Position numbers and translations under genes: made by a program. From an uncultured Paracoccaceae bacterium (GTDB lineage: Bacteria; Pseudomonadota; Alphaproteobacteria; Rhodobacterales; Rhodobacteraceae): a stretch of DNA of 64,000 nt. Under the pieces are notes generated by a model. It was given only the letters and a program-made list of their open reading frames with translations, made no database searches and was not told where the DNA came from. Where the stretch lies: positions 248,001 to 312,000 of the forward strand of contig CANMPD010000001.1 of assembly GCA_947499635.1 (NCBI GenBank), given 5' to 3'. The first letter of the stretch is position 1, and each line of letters opens with the position of its first letter. Shown here piece after piece: positions 37,513-46,572 of this stretch.

Positions 37513-38451
37513 ATGCCTATTAAAATTCCAGCCGACCTACCCGCTTATGACGTTCTAACGAACGAAGGCGTGATGGTGATGTCGCCGGATCAGGCAGACC
37601 GTCAGGATATTCGTCCGTTACGCATTGGTTTGTTGAATTTGATGCCAAAGAAAATTCAAACTGAAAATCAATTCGCACGCCTGATTGGTGCCACCTCTTT
37701 GCAGATCGAATTGACATTGATCCGCATGAGTGAACACAGAACCAAAAATACCGCAGCTGCGCATATGGCCGAGTTCTATCAGCCATTTTGTGATGTCATT
37801 GACCAGAAATTTGACGGGCTGATCATCACTGGTGCACCCATTGAACATTTACCATTTAATGATGTGACCTATTGGGACGAGCTGCGACAAGTATTTGAGT
37901 GGTCTCAAACCAATGTCCATTCCACCTTTGGCGTATGCTGGGGTGCTATGGCCATGATTAATTACTTCCATGGCATTCAAAAACACATTCTGGATGCCAA
38001 GGTTTTTGGGTGTTTTAATCATCGTAATCTGATGCCGCATTCGCCCTACTTGCGCGGATTTTCGGACGAATGCGTGGTTCCAGTCTCGCGTTGGACAGAA
38101 CTACGTCAAACCGAGATTAATCAAGTTTCCGGATTACACACCTTACTTGGTAGTTCAGAGAGTGGACCCTGTTTGGTGGAGGATCGAGCGCATCGAGCTC
38201 TGTATACGTTCAATCATTTTGAATATGATAGTGAGACATTGAAACAAGAATATGATCGCGATGTCGCCAATGATACGCCGATCAATATTCCTTGTAATTA
38301 TTATCCAGGTGATGATCCGCGCCTACCGCCTCTGAATCGCTGGCGCAGTCATGCTCATTTATTATATGGGAATTGGTTGTCGGAAATTTATGCAACGACA
38401 CCATACGACATCGACAAGATTGGCTTAGAAGTCACTGATTTACGGTCTTAA
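37513..38451 (+). CDS. metAA: Homoserine O-acetyltransferase (MetAA type)
   Basis: A 312-residue acyltransferase for the first committed step of methionine synthesis. The nucleophile is Cys142 in [11 protein letters not shown], and the catalytic His lies in [11 protein letters not shown]. Residue 111 is glutamate ([11 protein letters not shown]); in this family Glu at this position selects acetyl-CoA, whereas Gly, as in E. coli, selects succinyl-CoA. So I predict an O-acetyltransferase rather than a succinyltransferase. Length is normal for MetA. Single ATG with no alternative start nearby. Confidence 0.93.
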   Translation: MPIKIPADLPAYDVLTNEGVMVMSPDQADRQDIRPLRIGLLNLMPKKIQTENQFARLIGATSLQIELTLIRMSEHRTKNTAAAHMAEFYQPFCDVIDQKFDGLIITGAPIEHLPFNDVTYWDELRQVFEWSQTNVHSTFGVCWGAMAMINYFHGIQKHILDAKVFGCFNHRNLMPHSPYLRGFSDECVVPVSRWTELRQTEINQVSGLHTLLGSSESGPCLVEDRAHRALYTFNHFEYDSETLKQEYDRDVANDTPINIPCNYYPGDDPRLPPLNRWRSHAHLLYGNWLSEIYATTPYDIDKIGLEVTDLRS

Positions 38452-38534
38452 TCTACCCTTATTGCCCCGAATATTTTTGCATTTATCTTGCACTATAAAT
38501 TCCACAAAACAACCACACAATCATTCGTCATCTT

Positions 38535-38559
38535 AAGATATTTATGACGGCAATATCTT
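38535..38559. terminator. Inverted repeat between convergent metA and methyltransferase genes
   Basis: AAGATATT (38535-38542) and AATATCTT (38552-38559) are perfect inverted repeats with a nine-base loop, in the 121-base convergent gap. The stem is AT-rich and there is no clear T-run, so a terminator role is only plausible. Confidence 0.3.
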
Positions 38560-38572
38560 CTAAAGGCATCTA

Positions 38573-39349
38573 TTATTTTCTTAAAGCCACGACTTCCATA
38601 CAAATACGATATCTCTCGCTAATCCCATATTTTACAGCGTCAAATCCACATTCCTCGAGCAGAGAAAATAAACGCGTTCTGCTAAAATTATGATAATGTT
38701 CAAGTTCACCTAAATAGGGATTTACATTTTGTTCAGTCGTCAATTTCCAAATTAAATTTTCGGTGTTTGGCATAGAGATCATGAGGCAACCTCCTTTTTC
38801 CATTTTAGAATGTAGAGCATTTAAAACTTCTTTAGGGTATGGTATGTGTTCAAGTACATCCATCATACTAACGACGGAAATATCTCTTTTAAAATCAATA
38901 TTTTCTACGAGCTGACAGTGTGCTTCGAAACCTAACTGCTTCATCACATCAACATTGTCTTTTCTCAAATCGACACCAATCGCGTCAAATCCAAACTCAT
39001 CTGCAGTAAAAAGAATAGAACCGTTCCCAAAACCTATATCTAACCAGGTTCCTGACGATTTATACGGTAGCACTTTTTCAATTATTTTTGCTGAAACCTC
39101 TCTTTGTTTTTCGATCTGGAAACCCACTTTTTGATTATCATGAGTTTTTTGAAAAACAATTCCTAAAGCTTCGTCTGAAAAATATCCATTAACAAACTGG
39201 TGCTCACACTCATTGCAATCCATCCACTGCATTTCGGACGGTACAGCTTTATTATACAAACGGTGTTTGCTACAATCTCCCAACAAAGATTTTATAATTT
39301 CACTTGAGCTGCACAAAGGACAACAGTCATATAATATTCTCATTTCCAT
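38573..39349 (-). CDS. Class I SAM-dependent methyltransferase with N-terminal zinc-binding cysteines
   Basis: A 258-residue methyltransferase. Cysteine pairs at about residues 10/13 (CCPLCSS) and 45/48 (MDCNECEH) form a putative zinc ribbon. The SAM-binding fold starts WLDIGFGNGS (about 102-111), with acidic motif GVDLRKDN and the motif-IV region MMDVLEHIPYPKEVLNAL. This zinc-ribbon plus Methyltransf_23 pattern is often seen in sugar or surface-polysaccharide modification genes. The gene is visibly AT-richer than its neighbours, with many A-ending codons, suggesting recent transfer. Substrate unknown. Two in-frame ATGs (39349, 39343); I give the first. Confidence 0.85.
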   Translation of the reverse strand: MEMRILYDCCPLCSSSEIIKSLLGDCSKHRLYNKAVPSEMQWMDCNECEHQFVNGYFSDEALGIVFQKTHDNQKVGFQIEKQREVSAKIIEKVLPYKSSGTWLDIGFGNGSILFTADEFGFDAIGVDLRKDNVDVMKQLGFEAHCQLVENIDFKRDISVVSMMDVLEHIPYPKEVLNALHSKMEKGGCLMISMPNTENLIWKLTTEQNVNPYLGELEHYHNFSRTRLFSLLEECGFDAVKYGISERYRICMEVVALRK

Positions 39350-39414
39350 TTTATTCTCTTTTTTACTGTATCTCTACGCTCCACAACTCAATCTACTACC
39401 GTTGAGATTAAGAA

Positions 39415-39666
39415 TTACTCACCTCTTCTTAAAATAATGGAATGATGCCGCCACCCGGATTTGCCAGCGCTATCTGCCGCATACCATTTGGCGATGTCCT
39501 TCAAGCTCTGTATTCAAGCTTAGCCGATTGCTTACCTGTATTTCTCAGCCTCAGGCGTTACAGCAGTCAGGTTACGATCAGACAGCACAATACACGCTTC
39601 AAAATCTCCATTTTGCCTTCGCAAAACACTGATAGTGAATTCCAATAACGGCTTAACGTTACAAAT
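39415..39666 (-). pseudogene. Possible decayed coding remnant
   Basis: On the minus strand, one frame reads protein-like text from 39666 (ending VLSDRNLTAVTPEAEKYR) to a stop codon; after a +1 shift a stretch TGKQSAKLEYRA follows, and after a second shift the first frame resumes with SLKDIAKWYAADSAGKSG and runs to a TAA at 39415. No start codon is present and I do not recognise the family. It is consistent with a gene broken by two frameshifts, perhaps transferred with the AT-rich methyltransferase beside it. It could also be chance. Confidence 0.3.
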
Positions 39667-39716
39667 TTATTAAAATCGTTCAACCAGAGTGCCAATATAC
39701 AGCACCTGTTACGTAC

Positions 39717-39746
39717 AAAAAAGGCTGCGAAATACGCAGCCTTTTT
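39717..39746 (-). terminator. Bidirectional terminator after rplM-rpsI
   Basis: GGCTGCG (39723-39729) pairs with CGCAGCC (39735-39741), flanked by six A residues on one side and five T residues on the other, so it works on both strands. It ends the ribosomal protein operon 25 bases after the rpsI stop codon. Confidence 0.88.
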
Positions 39747-39771
39747 GTAACTAAAAGATAAGTTGTTAAAC

Positions 39772-40257
39772 TTAGCGCTTTGAGAACTGGAAAGAACGAC
39801 GCGCTTTACGGCGACCGAATTTCTTACGTTCAACAACACGCGAGTCACGTGTTAGGAAGCCAGCTGCTTTCAACGCACCACGCAGAGATGGTTCGTACAA
39901 TTGCAGAGCTTTAGAGATACCGTGCTTAACCGCGCCCGCTTGACCGGACAGGCCGCCACCTTTGACAGTTGCGAATACGTCGAATTCACCTTCGACACCT
40001 GCAACGCCGAATGGCTGGCGAACGATCAATTGCAGAACGGGACGAGCGAAGTATTTGCTCATCTCTTTGCCGTTGACAACGATCTTACCAGAACCTGGCT
40101 TGATCCAAACGCGGGCAACAGCGTCTTTACGTTTACCGGTCGCATAAGAGCGGCCCAGTTCGTCACGAACAGGCTCACGCGGAGCGGAGTCTTCGACGAT
40201 AGTTTCAACGCCAGCAACGGCGCTCAGCTCTTCGAGAGATGTGATCTGATCAGCCAT
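39772..40257 (-). CDS. rpsI: 30S ribosomal protein S9
   Basis: A 161-residue protein of the small subunit whose C-terminal tail contacts the P-site tRNA. The S9 core is visible from about residue 35: [26 protein letters not shown], then [21 protein letters not shown] and the tail [24 protein letters not shown] read in its usual basic form. It is longer than E. coli S9 because of an N-terminal acidic extension common in alphaproteobacteria. It follows rplM after 5 bases. Confidence 0.99.
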   Translation of the reverse strand: MADQITSLEELSAVAGVETIVEDSAPREPVRDELGRSYATGKRKDAVARVWIKPGSGKIVVNGKEMSKYFARPVLQLIVRQPFGVAGVEGEFDVFATVKGGGLSGQAGAVKHGISKALQLYEPSLRGALKAAGFLTRDSRVVERKKFGRRKARRSFQFSKR

Positions 40258-40262
40258 TGATA

Positions 40263-40721
40263 TTAGCTCCGAGTGTTTTTCTTGTTCATGGACTTAACAT
40301 CCAGAACGTCGGGGCTTTGAGCTTCGTGAGGATGCTCACCGCCCGCGTAAATGCGCAGGTTGGTCATTTGCTGACGTGACAGGCGGTTGCCTGGTAGCAT
40401 ACGCTTGACAGCTTGGTACACGACACGCTCTGGGTGTGCGCCATCAAGGATCTCTTGCTTGGTACGAGACTTGATGCCACCTGGGTGGCCTGTGTGCCAG
40501 TAGAAGTTCTCTTCGCGCTTTTTACCGGTCATTTGGATCTTGTCAGCGTTGATAACGATGACATTATCGCCCATGTCCATGTGCGGCGTGAATGAAGGCT
40601 TGTGCTTGCCACGCAAGCGGGTAGCAACAATCGATGCAAGACGGCCCAGCACCACGCCCTCAGCGTCGATGATGATCCATTTTTTGTCGATATCTGCCGG
40701 GGTAGCAGAAAAGGTTTTCAT
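40263..40721 (-). CDS. rplM: 50S ribosomal protein L13
   Basis: A 152-residue protein of the large subunit that acts early in 50S assembly. The start [20 protein letters not shown], the core [19 protein letters not shown] and the motif [20 protein letters not shown] are typical. It is first in the rplM-rpsI operon. The 161-base gap before the MocR-type regulator gene upstream contains its promoter. Confidence 0.99.
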   Translation of the reverse strand: MKTFSATPADIDKKWIIIDAEGVVLGRLASIVATRLRGKHKPSFTPHMDMGDNVIVINADKIQMTGKKREENFYWHTGHPGGIKSRTKQEILDGAHPERVVYQAVKRMLPGNRLSRQQMTNLRIYAGGEHPHEAQSPDVLDVKSMNKKNTRS

Positions 40722-40882
40722 ATCAGGTCAATCCTGTTTGCGTGAGGACATAAGGCATGCGCCCGTATCCGAATTCGATGAAGGGGGTTTACGGTGCGAC
40801 CATCTAACAGTCAACACATGCAATCATGTTTTTATTGTTTAAATACAAATGCTTAAAAAATAGGTATTAAAATACCCCAATA

Positions 40883-42286
40883 TTATACGCTGATTTGTTC
40901 TGGTGGATTGTCCAAAAGCGTCAGCAAAGCCAGCATTGCCCCTTCAAAGCGCTCAAGTGTGACATGGCCATTAATTGCAATACGTACCGCATTTGGGGCG
41001 CGACCATCACGTAGCGCGAATTCATCCGCGGATCGCAATTGAACACCTTTCGCTTCTGCAGCTCGCGTGAACGCCGCAGCTCTCCAGCCGGATGGCAAGT
41101 TTAACCAAAGGAATGGTACCTGGTCGTCCCATCTAAGCTCATACCCGCCAAGCGTATTGACTGCGATGCGTACATACTTGGCCATTTCAGCGCGAACATT
41201 TTTGACCATATCACGACTGCGCGGATCACTGAGCAAAAGGCGCGTGATTTCAGCAAGCGGCTGTGCGAGGCCGAAGTAACTGTACTCAGCAGCACGGCGC
41301 AGATCGGCAGCCCTCCCAACGGGGGCAATGGCAAACCCCACACGCAACGCAGGTGTCAAAGACTTGGATATCGATGTAACATGCCAACCTAACTCTGGCG
41401 CAAGCGCACGATAGGTTGGCGCCCGCGCGACGCCCATACGGTAACAATCATCTTCGACAATTTGCACCCCATGCCTGTTGGCTATGTCTAAAATTTCTTT
41501 TCGCCGGTTAAGAGGTGTGAAAGTTCCAGTGGGATTGTGTACCTCTGGGCTGGTACAAAGGATACGTGCACCAGTTTTACGAATAACGGTTTCTAATGCC
41601 GCAGGTACAATGCCATGCTCATCCATCGGGATCCCTACGACATTGGCACGCAGCATTTCGGCGGCTCGGCGAAACCCTGCATATGAGAGATCTTCGACCA
41701 TCACAACCGGACTGGCCTCGGTTAGCAGTGCTTGTAACACTGTCATGATGGCGTTTTGCCCCCCATGTGTCAGAACAATGTCCGACTCTTTTAAAGGACC
41801 AAGCAAAAGGTCATCCAGCCACGCCAAAGCTGCCTCTCTCACAGGTTTATAGGCATCTCTTGTTGGGTAATTCAGTAACGAAAACGCATCCATATCTGCA
41901 GTTTTGCGTGTGATTTCACGTATAAGGCCAACTTGACCTACATCTATCAAACGCGGACTGAACAAACTGACATGATCAGGGTTGGCCAGTTCTGCCAAAT
42001 GGAAATCACGCGACCATACATCATCTAATACTGGCGTTTTATGCTCGGCGACAAATGTGCCGCGCCCAACTTCGGCTTGCAAAACACCTTCGTTCGTCAG
42101 GATCGTATAAGCGCGGGCCACAGTGCCTGGTGTGATCGATAATTGATAAGCCAGCGCCCGCACGGGTGGCAGTTTTGACCCAATTTTCAATGTATCATTT
42201 TTAATAGCCAAACGTATGGTATCGGCCACGCGCTTGTATTTAGGTCCGGTTTTTTCGACAAGTGTATCAGGCCAAATTGTACTCAT
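40883..42286 (-). CDS. MocR-family regulator (GntR helix-turn-helix fused to aminotransferase)
   Basis: A 467-residue fusion. Residues about 10-75 are a GntR winged helix (KIGSKLPPVRALAYQLSITPGTVARAYTILTNEGVLQ). The rest is a type-I PLP aminotransferase: substrate loop CTSPEVHNPTGTFTPLNRR, VEDDCYRMG, and the PLP-binding lysine in TSISKSLTPALRVGFA. Such proteins usually regulate the neighbouring gene in response to an amino-acid or vitamin-B6-linked signal. The nearest divergent gene encodes a DUF1127 protein; the intergenic palindrome is a candidate binding site. Confidence 0.92.
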   Translation of the reverse strand: MSTIWPDTLVEKTGPKYKRVADTIRLAIKNDTLKIGSKLPPVRALAYQLSITPGTVARAYTILTNEGVLQAEVGRGTFVAEHKTPVLDDVWSRDFHLAELANPDHVSLFSPRLIDVGQVGLIREITRKTADMDAFSLLNYPTRDAYKPVREAALAWLDDLLLGPLKESDIVLTHGGQNAIMTVLQALLTEASPVVMVEDLSYAGFRRAAEMLRANVVGIPMDEHGIVPAALETVIRKTGARILCTSPEVHNPTGTFTPLNRRKEILDIANRHGVQIVEDDCYRMGVARAPTYRALAPELGWHVTSISKSLTPALRVGFAIAPVGRAADLRRAAEYSYFGLAQPLAEITRLLLSDPRSRDMVKNVRAEMAKYVRIAVNTLGGYELRWDDQVPFLWLNLPSGWRAAAFTRAAEAKGVQLRSADEFALRDGRAPNAVRIAINGHVTLERFEGAMLALLTLLDNPPEQISV

Positions 42287-42348
42287 TACAATCTCCCATT
42301 CGACATTATATTTGATACATACTAAGAATAAACCACCAGATCAATAGG

Positions 42349-42364
42349 ATTGTACCAACACAAT
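42349..42364. promoter_or_regulatory. Candidate operator between MocR and DUF1127 genes
   Basis: ATTGT (42349-42353) and ACAAT (42360-42364) form an inverted repeat with a six-base spacer, 14 bases before the DUF1127 start codon. MocR regulators commonly bind such or direct repeats in the divergent promoter region. The assignment is by position only. Confidence 0.3.
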
Positions 42365-42378
42365 ATGTGAGAATAACT

Positions 42379-42612
42379 ATGACACACGTAATACAAATAC
42401 CCTCGCCTTCTATTGCTTACCTTACTGCGCGCCCGACACTTCCGCTGGCAGCGCGTGCAGCAATTGGTTTAGCGGTTGTGATTACGATGTGGTCTGTTCG
42501 TAGTCGTTCACGGCGACAGCTGCGCACTTTATCTGACTCACAACTGAATGACATCGGCATTTCCCGTAAGGACGCCGACTTGCAAGCCTCTCTTCCGTTC
42601 TGGCGCCCCTAA
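42379..42612 (+). CDS. DUF1127 domain protein
   Basis: A 77-residue protein with a hydrophobic N-terminal half (LAARAAIGLAVVITMWSV) and the DUF1127 pattern at the C-terminus: RQLRTLSDSQLNDIGISRKDAD then SLPFWRP. These small arginine-rich proteins are common in alphaproteobacteria; some affect phosphate or carbon metabolism and RNA turnover. Start at ATG 42379; an in-frame GTG lies four codons upstream. A strong terminator follows, so it is a one-gene unit, divergent from the MocR-type regulator. Confidence 0.9.
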   Translation: MTHVIQIPSPSIAYLTARPTLPLAARAAIGLAVVITMWSVRSRSRRQLRTLSDSQLNDIGISRKDADLQASLPFWRP

Positions 42613-42976
42613 TACGCCCCGAGGCGATTAGATGAACCAGAACCACCTAAGGCCGGGGAACTCCCCGGCCCTTTTTGCGTCAGACACTGCGTAAAGATAT
42701 GGATAAATTCACTTCAGTCGAATTTTAGACAAATTCACCCTTAATTTACCTAAACAACCATACAATAGCGATGTCACGTCTTTTCATAGTGTCGTCAATG
42801 TGGCACCAATGAGGCGTACGCTAAGCGTGCTATTATAGAACCATAGTTTTGGAACGTCCCTCCGACCGGATCTCTCACTGGCATTTGACTTTCCAATGAC
42901 TATGGTTCGAACCCTCATACATATCTTACACGATTGCTATATTGCACCGCAGGTCACCCTGCCCTATGTGACGCAT
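42613..42976. other. Intergenic region before trmFO
   Basis: A 364-base gap. It holds the DUF1127 terminator (42651-42676). From 42677 to 42976 I see no gene; this part should contain the trmFO promoter. A GGTTCGAACCC string at 42904 resembles a tRNA T-arm but nothing around it folds into a tRNA. Confidence 0.5.
42651..42676 (+). terminator. Intrinsic terminator after the DUF1127 gene
   Basis: GGCCGGGG (42651-42658) pairs with CCCCGGCC (42663-42670) around AACT, followed by C and five T residues. A strong GC stem 38 bases after the stop codon. Confidence 0.9.
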
Positions 42977-44332
42977 ATGGATAAAAAACTTCATATTGTC
43001 GGCGGCGGAATGGCCGGATCGGAAGCAGCCTGGCAGGCTGCACAGATGGGTGTTGATGTGGTCATCCACGAAATGCGCCCAAAGGTGGAAACATTTGCGC
43101 ATCAATCGGGTAATTTTGCCGAGATGGTCTGTTCAAATTCGTTCCGCTCGGATGATGATGAACAAAATGCCGTTGGTCTGCTTCATTGGGAGATGCGCGC
43201 AGCCGATGGCTTGATCATGTCAACAGCACAAAACCATCGTCTTCCAGCCGGTGGTGCACTTGCGGTAGATCGCGACTTGTTTGCTCAAGATGTAACTGCA
43301 AAGTTGAAGTCTTTACCGAATGTATCTGTTTCTTATGAAGAAATTACAGAGCTACCCGATGATGGCCAGTGGATATTCGCAACAGGTCCCTTAACATCCG
43401 CAGCACTCGGAGCGGCTATACAGCAAGAAACTGGCGCCGAACGTCTGGCATTTTTCGATGCAATCGCACCTATCGTCTATGCTGATAGTATTGACATGTC
43501 CAAGGCCTGGATGCAGTCGCGATACGACAAAGGTGAGACCGAAGACGAGCGCAAAGCCTATCTTAATTGCCCTATGACCAAAGAGCAATATGAAGCTTTT
43601 ATTGACGCCTTAATGGCAGCCGAGAAAACCGAGTTTCACGAAGGCGAAACCGCAGGGTATTTTGATGGCTGCCTGCCGATCGAAGTCATGGCCGAACGTG
43701 GACGTGAAACCCTGCGCTTTGGACCTATGAAACCCGTTGGACTGACAAACGCACATAACCCAGACGACAAACCCTATGCCGTAGTACAACTGCGCCGCGA
43801 CAATGCATTGGGCACATTGTTTAACATTGTTGGCTTTCAAACAAAAATGAAATACGGTGCTCAAGTCGATGTTTTCAAAACAATTCCTGGCTTGGAAGAT
43901 GCGAATTTTGCGCGTTTAGGTGGCATTCACCGCAATACATTTCTGAATTCCCCAACCCTGTTGGATTCACAAATGCGCTTAAAATCCCGCCCCCATGTAC
44001 GCTTTGCAGGTCAGGTTACCGGTGTTGAGGGGTATGTGGAAAGCGCTGCGATGGGATTTCTGGCCGGACGTTTTGCCGCCGCTGAGATCTTGGGGCATCC
44101 GTTACCGAGTGTACCACAAGACAGCGCTATGGGTGCATTAATCCATCATATTACTGGCGGTGCCGAAGCGAAAACCTTTCAGCCGATGAATGTAAATTTC
44201 GGCTTATTTCGACCGATTGAAGGTCTCAAAGGTGGGCGGCGTGGGCGCAAAGATCGATATAAAGCCTATACGGATCGTGCCAAGCTTGCGTGGTCAGAGT
44301 GGTTGAGCGCCTCAAGTGACCTTAGAAAATAA
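42977..44332 (+). CDS. trmFO: Methylenetetrahydrofolate-tRNA-(uracil-5-)-methyltransferase
   Basis: A 451-residue flavoenzyme that makes ribothymidine at position 54 of tRNA using methylene-folate. It begins with the FAD-binding loop [16 protein letters not shown], has CSNSFRSDD near residue 45-55, and ends with the usual [14 protein letters not shown] and [13 protein letters not shown]. Length matches TrmFO (about 445). The frame is open back to 42896, but the domain begins at ATG 42977. It precedes gluQ by 20 bases, making a tRNA-modification pair. Confidence 0.96.
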   Translation: MDKKLHIVGGGMAGSEAAWQAAQMGVDVVIHEMRPKVETFAHQSGNFAEMVCSNSFRSDDDEQNAVGLLHWEMRAADGLIMSTAQNHRLPAGGALAVDRDLFAQDVTAKLKSLPNVSVSYEEITELPDDGQWIFATGPLTSAALGAAIQQETGAERLAFFDAIAPIVYADSIDMSKAWMQSRYDKGETEDERKAYLNCPMTKEQYEAFIDALMAAEKTEFHEGETAGYFDGCLPIEVMAERGRETLRFGPMKPVGLTNAHNPDDKPYAVVQLRRDNALGTLFNIVGFQTKMKYGAQVDVFKTIPGLEDANFARLGGIHRNTFLNSPTLLDSQMRLKSRPHVRFAGQVTGVEGYVESAAMGFLAGRFAAAEILGHPLPSVPQDSAMGALIHHITGGAEAKTFQPMNVNFGLFRPIEGLKGGRRGRKDRYKAYTDRAKLAWSEWLSASSDLRK

Positions 44333-44352
44333 CGCTAAGGGATTGATGTAAA

Positions 44353-45237
44353 GTGAGTTTCATCACCCGGTTCGCACCATCTCCAACAGGCCCATTGCAT
44401 CTTGGACATGCGTATTCAGCACTTGTTGCCCAACAACTGGCACAGGATGCAAAGGGTCAGTTTCTGTTGCGGATCGAAGATATAGATCAATCCCGTGCAC
44501 GCCTCGCATGGGAAGAACGCATCTACGATGACTTAAATTGGCTTGGCCTGCGTTGGTCCACCCCTGTGCTGCGACAAAGCACACGCCAGCCTATTTATGA
44601 CGCTGCATTAGATAAGCTTTGGGCACGCGGCTTGTTATACCCCTGCCAATGCAACCGCCGTGATATTCAAGCCGCGGTAAGTGCCCCACAAGAAGGTGCA
44701 CCCCTTTTGGGGCCGGATGGTTTAGTCTATCCAGGAACCTGCAGACCTGCCCCCGTGTCGACACCTGACCCGAAAACTCCGCGCCCTAGAGATGTAACAC
44801 TGCGCCTTAATATGAAAGCCGCGCTGGCGACAGGTATCCCTGCTGAGTATTCGACGTTTACCGAAACCGGGGCTGGTCCAAGGGGCGAATACGGTTCCAT
44901 GGTTTTAACGCCTGATGCCCTCATCACGTCTGTCGGGGATGTTGTCGTAGCGCGCAAAGATATGGGAACGTCCTATCATTTGTCTGTTGTTTTGGATGAT
45001 GCGGCACAGAACGTGACGGATGTCGTACGTGGACAAGATTTATTTGATGCAACGCCAATCCATGTTGTGCTGCAATCCCTGCTAGGCTTGCCTAAACCTC
45101 GTTATCATCACCATCAGCTGATCCGTGACGACACAGGAAAGCGCCTCGCAAAGCGAGACGATGCGCGCGCCATTGCCACATATCGCGACGGCGGCATAAC
45201 GCCAGAAGACATCAAGAAAATGATCGGCCTTCTCTAA
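44353..45237 (+). CDS. gluQ: Glutamyl-queuosine tRNA(Asp) synthetase
   Basis: A 294-residue truncated relative of glutamyl-tRNA synthetase that attaches glutamate to queuosine in tRNA-Asp. The HIGH motif is HLGH in RFAPSPTGPLHLGHAYSA; the zinc-binding region includes YPCQCNRRDI; the KMSKS-like motif is RLAKRDDA. It lacks the anticodon-binding domain, as expected for GluQ. It starts with GTG 44353, the first codon of the conserved block. Transcribed with trmFO. Confidence 0.93.
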   Translation: MSFITRFAPSPTGPLHLGHAYSALVAQQLAQDAKGQFLLRIEDIDQSRARLAWEERIYDDLNWLGLRWSTPVLRQSTRQPIYDAALDKLWARGLLYPCQCNRRDIQAAVSAPQEGAPLLGPDGLVYPGTCRPAPVSTPDPKTPRPRDVTLRLNMKAALATGIPAEYSTFTETGAGPRGEYGSMVLTPDALITSVGDVVVARKDMGTSYHLSVVLDDAAQNVTDVVRGQDLFDATPIHVVLQSLLGLPKPRYHHHQLIRDDTGKRLAKRDDARAIATYRDGGITPEDIKKMIGLL

Positions 45238-45242
45238 TTATT

Positions 45243-45623
45243 TCAATACATTGGTTCCATAAGCTCAACCTCGGAACCCTCACGAACTGCTGTGTAAAAA
45301 CAACTGCGGCGATGGGTATGGCAGGCAGCACCAATTTGTTTAACCACAGCAACCAATGCATCACGGTCACAATCGATACGCAGATCCACTAGCGTTTGTA
45401 AGTGCCCAGAAGTTTCGCCTTTGATCCAAAAGGCCTGCCGTGACCGGGACCAATAGGTGACTTTGCCCGTCTCCAGCGTATTGGCAATACTTTCGGCATT
45501 CATCCACGCCATCATTAAGATCTCATGCGTCTCATGGTCTTGTGCGATGCATGGAATAAGACCTGCTTCATTAAATTTCAATGTGGTCACGTCGAATTGC
45601 GCGCCATTATGATCAGTGGTCAT
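45243..45623 (-). CDS. hisI: Phosphoribosyl-AMP cyclohydrolase
   Basis: A 126-residue zinc enzyme for the third step of histidine synthesis, here without the HisE domain. Visible motifs are [65 protein letters not shown], which contain the metal-binding Asp and Cys residues. ATG 45623 has AAGGGG about 6-7 bases upstream; an earlier in-frame ATG at 45641 lacks one. It converges on gluQ with 5 bases between stops. Confidence 0.95.
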   Translation of the reverse strand: MTTDHNGAQFDVTTLKFNEAGLIPCIAQDHETHEILMMAWMNAESIANTLETGKVTYWSRSRQAFWIKGETSGHLQTLVDLRIDCDRDALVAVVKQIGAACHTHRRSCFYTAVREGSEVELMEPMY

Positions 45624-45700
45624 CTTAAACCCCTTTTGCATCTGCCAATTGTGCCCTATCTAAAAGGTAAACATGACAAGGAAAAGCCTAAGGGGCGCAT

Positions 45701-46153
45701 ATGTCTGGTGATACTGACTTAATTAAACTTTATTCCGGTAAGATTTTAGCGCTGGCGGCGGATATTCCGTACGAAGATCGGCTGGATACGCCTGACGCCA
45801 CAGTCAAACGGCGCTCGCCGCTTTGCGGTTCAACAGTTACAGTTGATGTGATTGTTAAGGATGGATTGGTAGAGCAATTTGGCCAGGACGTAAAAGCCTG
45901 TGCGTTAGGACAAGCCGCCGCTGCAATTGTTGGGCACGCGATTATTGGACGTAATATCGCAGAGGTTACGCAGGCCCGTGATGAGCTAAAAGCAATGCTT
46001 GCCTCAGATAGTCCGGCTCCCTCAGCTCCTTTTGAGGGGCTTGAGGTCTTGATACCAGCGCGCGATTTCACCAATCGTCATGCTTCGATCATGCTGTCAC
46101 TTGAGGCGACATTAGAGGCCCTGACCACGGTCAGCGAAGCACATTCCACTTAA
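45701..46153 (+). CDS. Iron-sulfur cluster assembly scaffold-like (NifU_N) protein
   Basis: A 150-residue protein of the IscU/NifU N-terminal fold. Two of the three cluster-binding cysteines are present: Cys42 (RSPLCGSTV) and Cys67 (VKACALGQA). At the expected third site the sequence is NRHASIML (Ala128), so the third cysteine is missing, as I recall for other Rhodobacterales copies. The Suf-type SufU cysteine pattern is not seen either. It may be a scaffold of altered function or an assembly partner. It is divergent from hisI and probably monocistronic. Confidence 0.82.
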   Translation: MSGDTDLIKLYSGKILALAADIPYEDRLDTPDATVKRRSPLCGSTVTVDVIVKDGLVEQFGQDVKACALGQAAAAIVGHAIIGRNIAEVTQARDELKAMLASDSPAPSAPFEGLEVLIPARDFTNRHASIMLSLEATLEALTTVSEAHST

Positions 46154-46321
46154 AACCTACAAAAAACCGCCGCACATCCGGGCAGATGGCGGCGGTGAGG
46201 TAAGCGGTTTCATACGGGACCCGGATCACATCTGTAAAAAAGAGAACAGTCGAACAGGCAATCGAGTGCTACAGTATAGATGTTTTCCGGTATGAAAGCG
46301 CGAAACTGTAAAACGGGTGAT

Positions 46322-46444
46322 CTAAACCAACCCCGGCAAATGAAGGCCTACAACGAGCATAACAACAAGTGCGGCAACGCCAGCGATGTCGCACAAGAGT
46401 GTTGAATGTGTATTTCGAACTGTTGATTTGATCTGGGCAACCAT
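46322..46444 (-). CDS. Small membrane protein (40 aa)
   Basis: A 40-residue peptide, MVAQIKSTVRNTHSTLL followed by CDIAGVAALVVMLVVGLHLPG, with one membrane helix. A good ribosome binding site (AGGAG, about 9 bases from the ATG at 46444) supports translation. It is short enough to be missed by automatic annotation. I recall very similar peptides in other Rhodobacterales genomes but no known function. It lies 128 bases after recG on the same strand; a longer frame upstream to 46621 lacks a domain. Confidence 0.6.
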   Translation of the reverse strand: MVAQIKSTVRNTHSTLLCDIAGVAALVVMLVVGLHLPGLV

Positions 46445-46572
46445 GACCGCGTCTCCTCTGTCGTCAATGTTACATTGTATTTGTTGTTCTTTTGTTCTCA
46501 TTTTACGTGAGTCGTGTAAAGAACTTTTAGTGAACATTGACGAAAAAACAGAACATAACAGGAATATATCTA

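Larger units (their letters stand above)
39350..39771. other. Gene-poor gap between the methyltransferase gene and rpsI
   Basis: This 422-base gap holds the rpsI terminator (39717-39746) and a possible decayed reading frame on the minus strand (39415-39666). The rest is AT-rich with no signal I recognise. Plus-strand frames at 39442-39648 are shadows without ribosome binding sites or domains. Confidence 0.5.

Noticed and set aside
39442-39648. Plus-strand 68-codon frame near rpsI
   Set aside because: It lies opposite the interrupted minus-strand text and has no start signal or family.
42904-42914. GGTTCGAACCC resembling a tRNA T-arm
   Set aside because: The flanks do not form an acceptor stem, D-arm or anticodon arm.
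46161-46196. GC-rich hairpin after the NifU-like gene
   Set aside because: CCGCCG and CGGCGG can pair, but the stem is irregular and no T-run follows, so a terminator is not supported.
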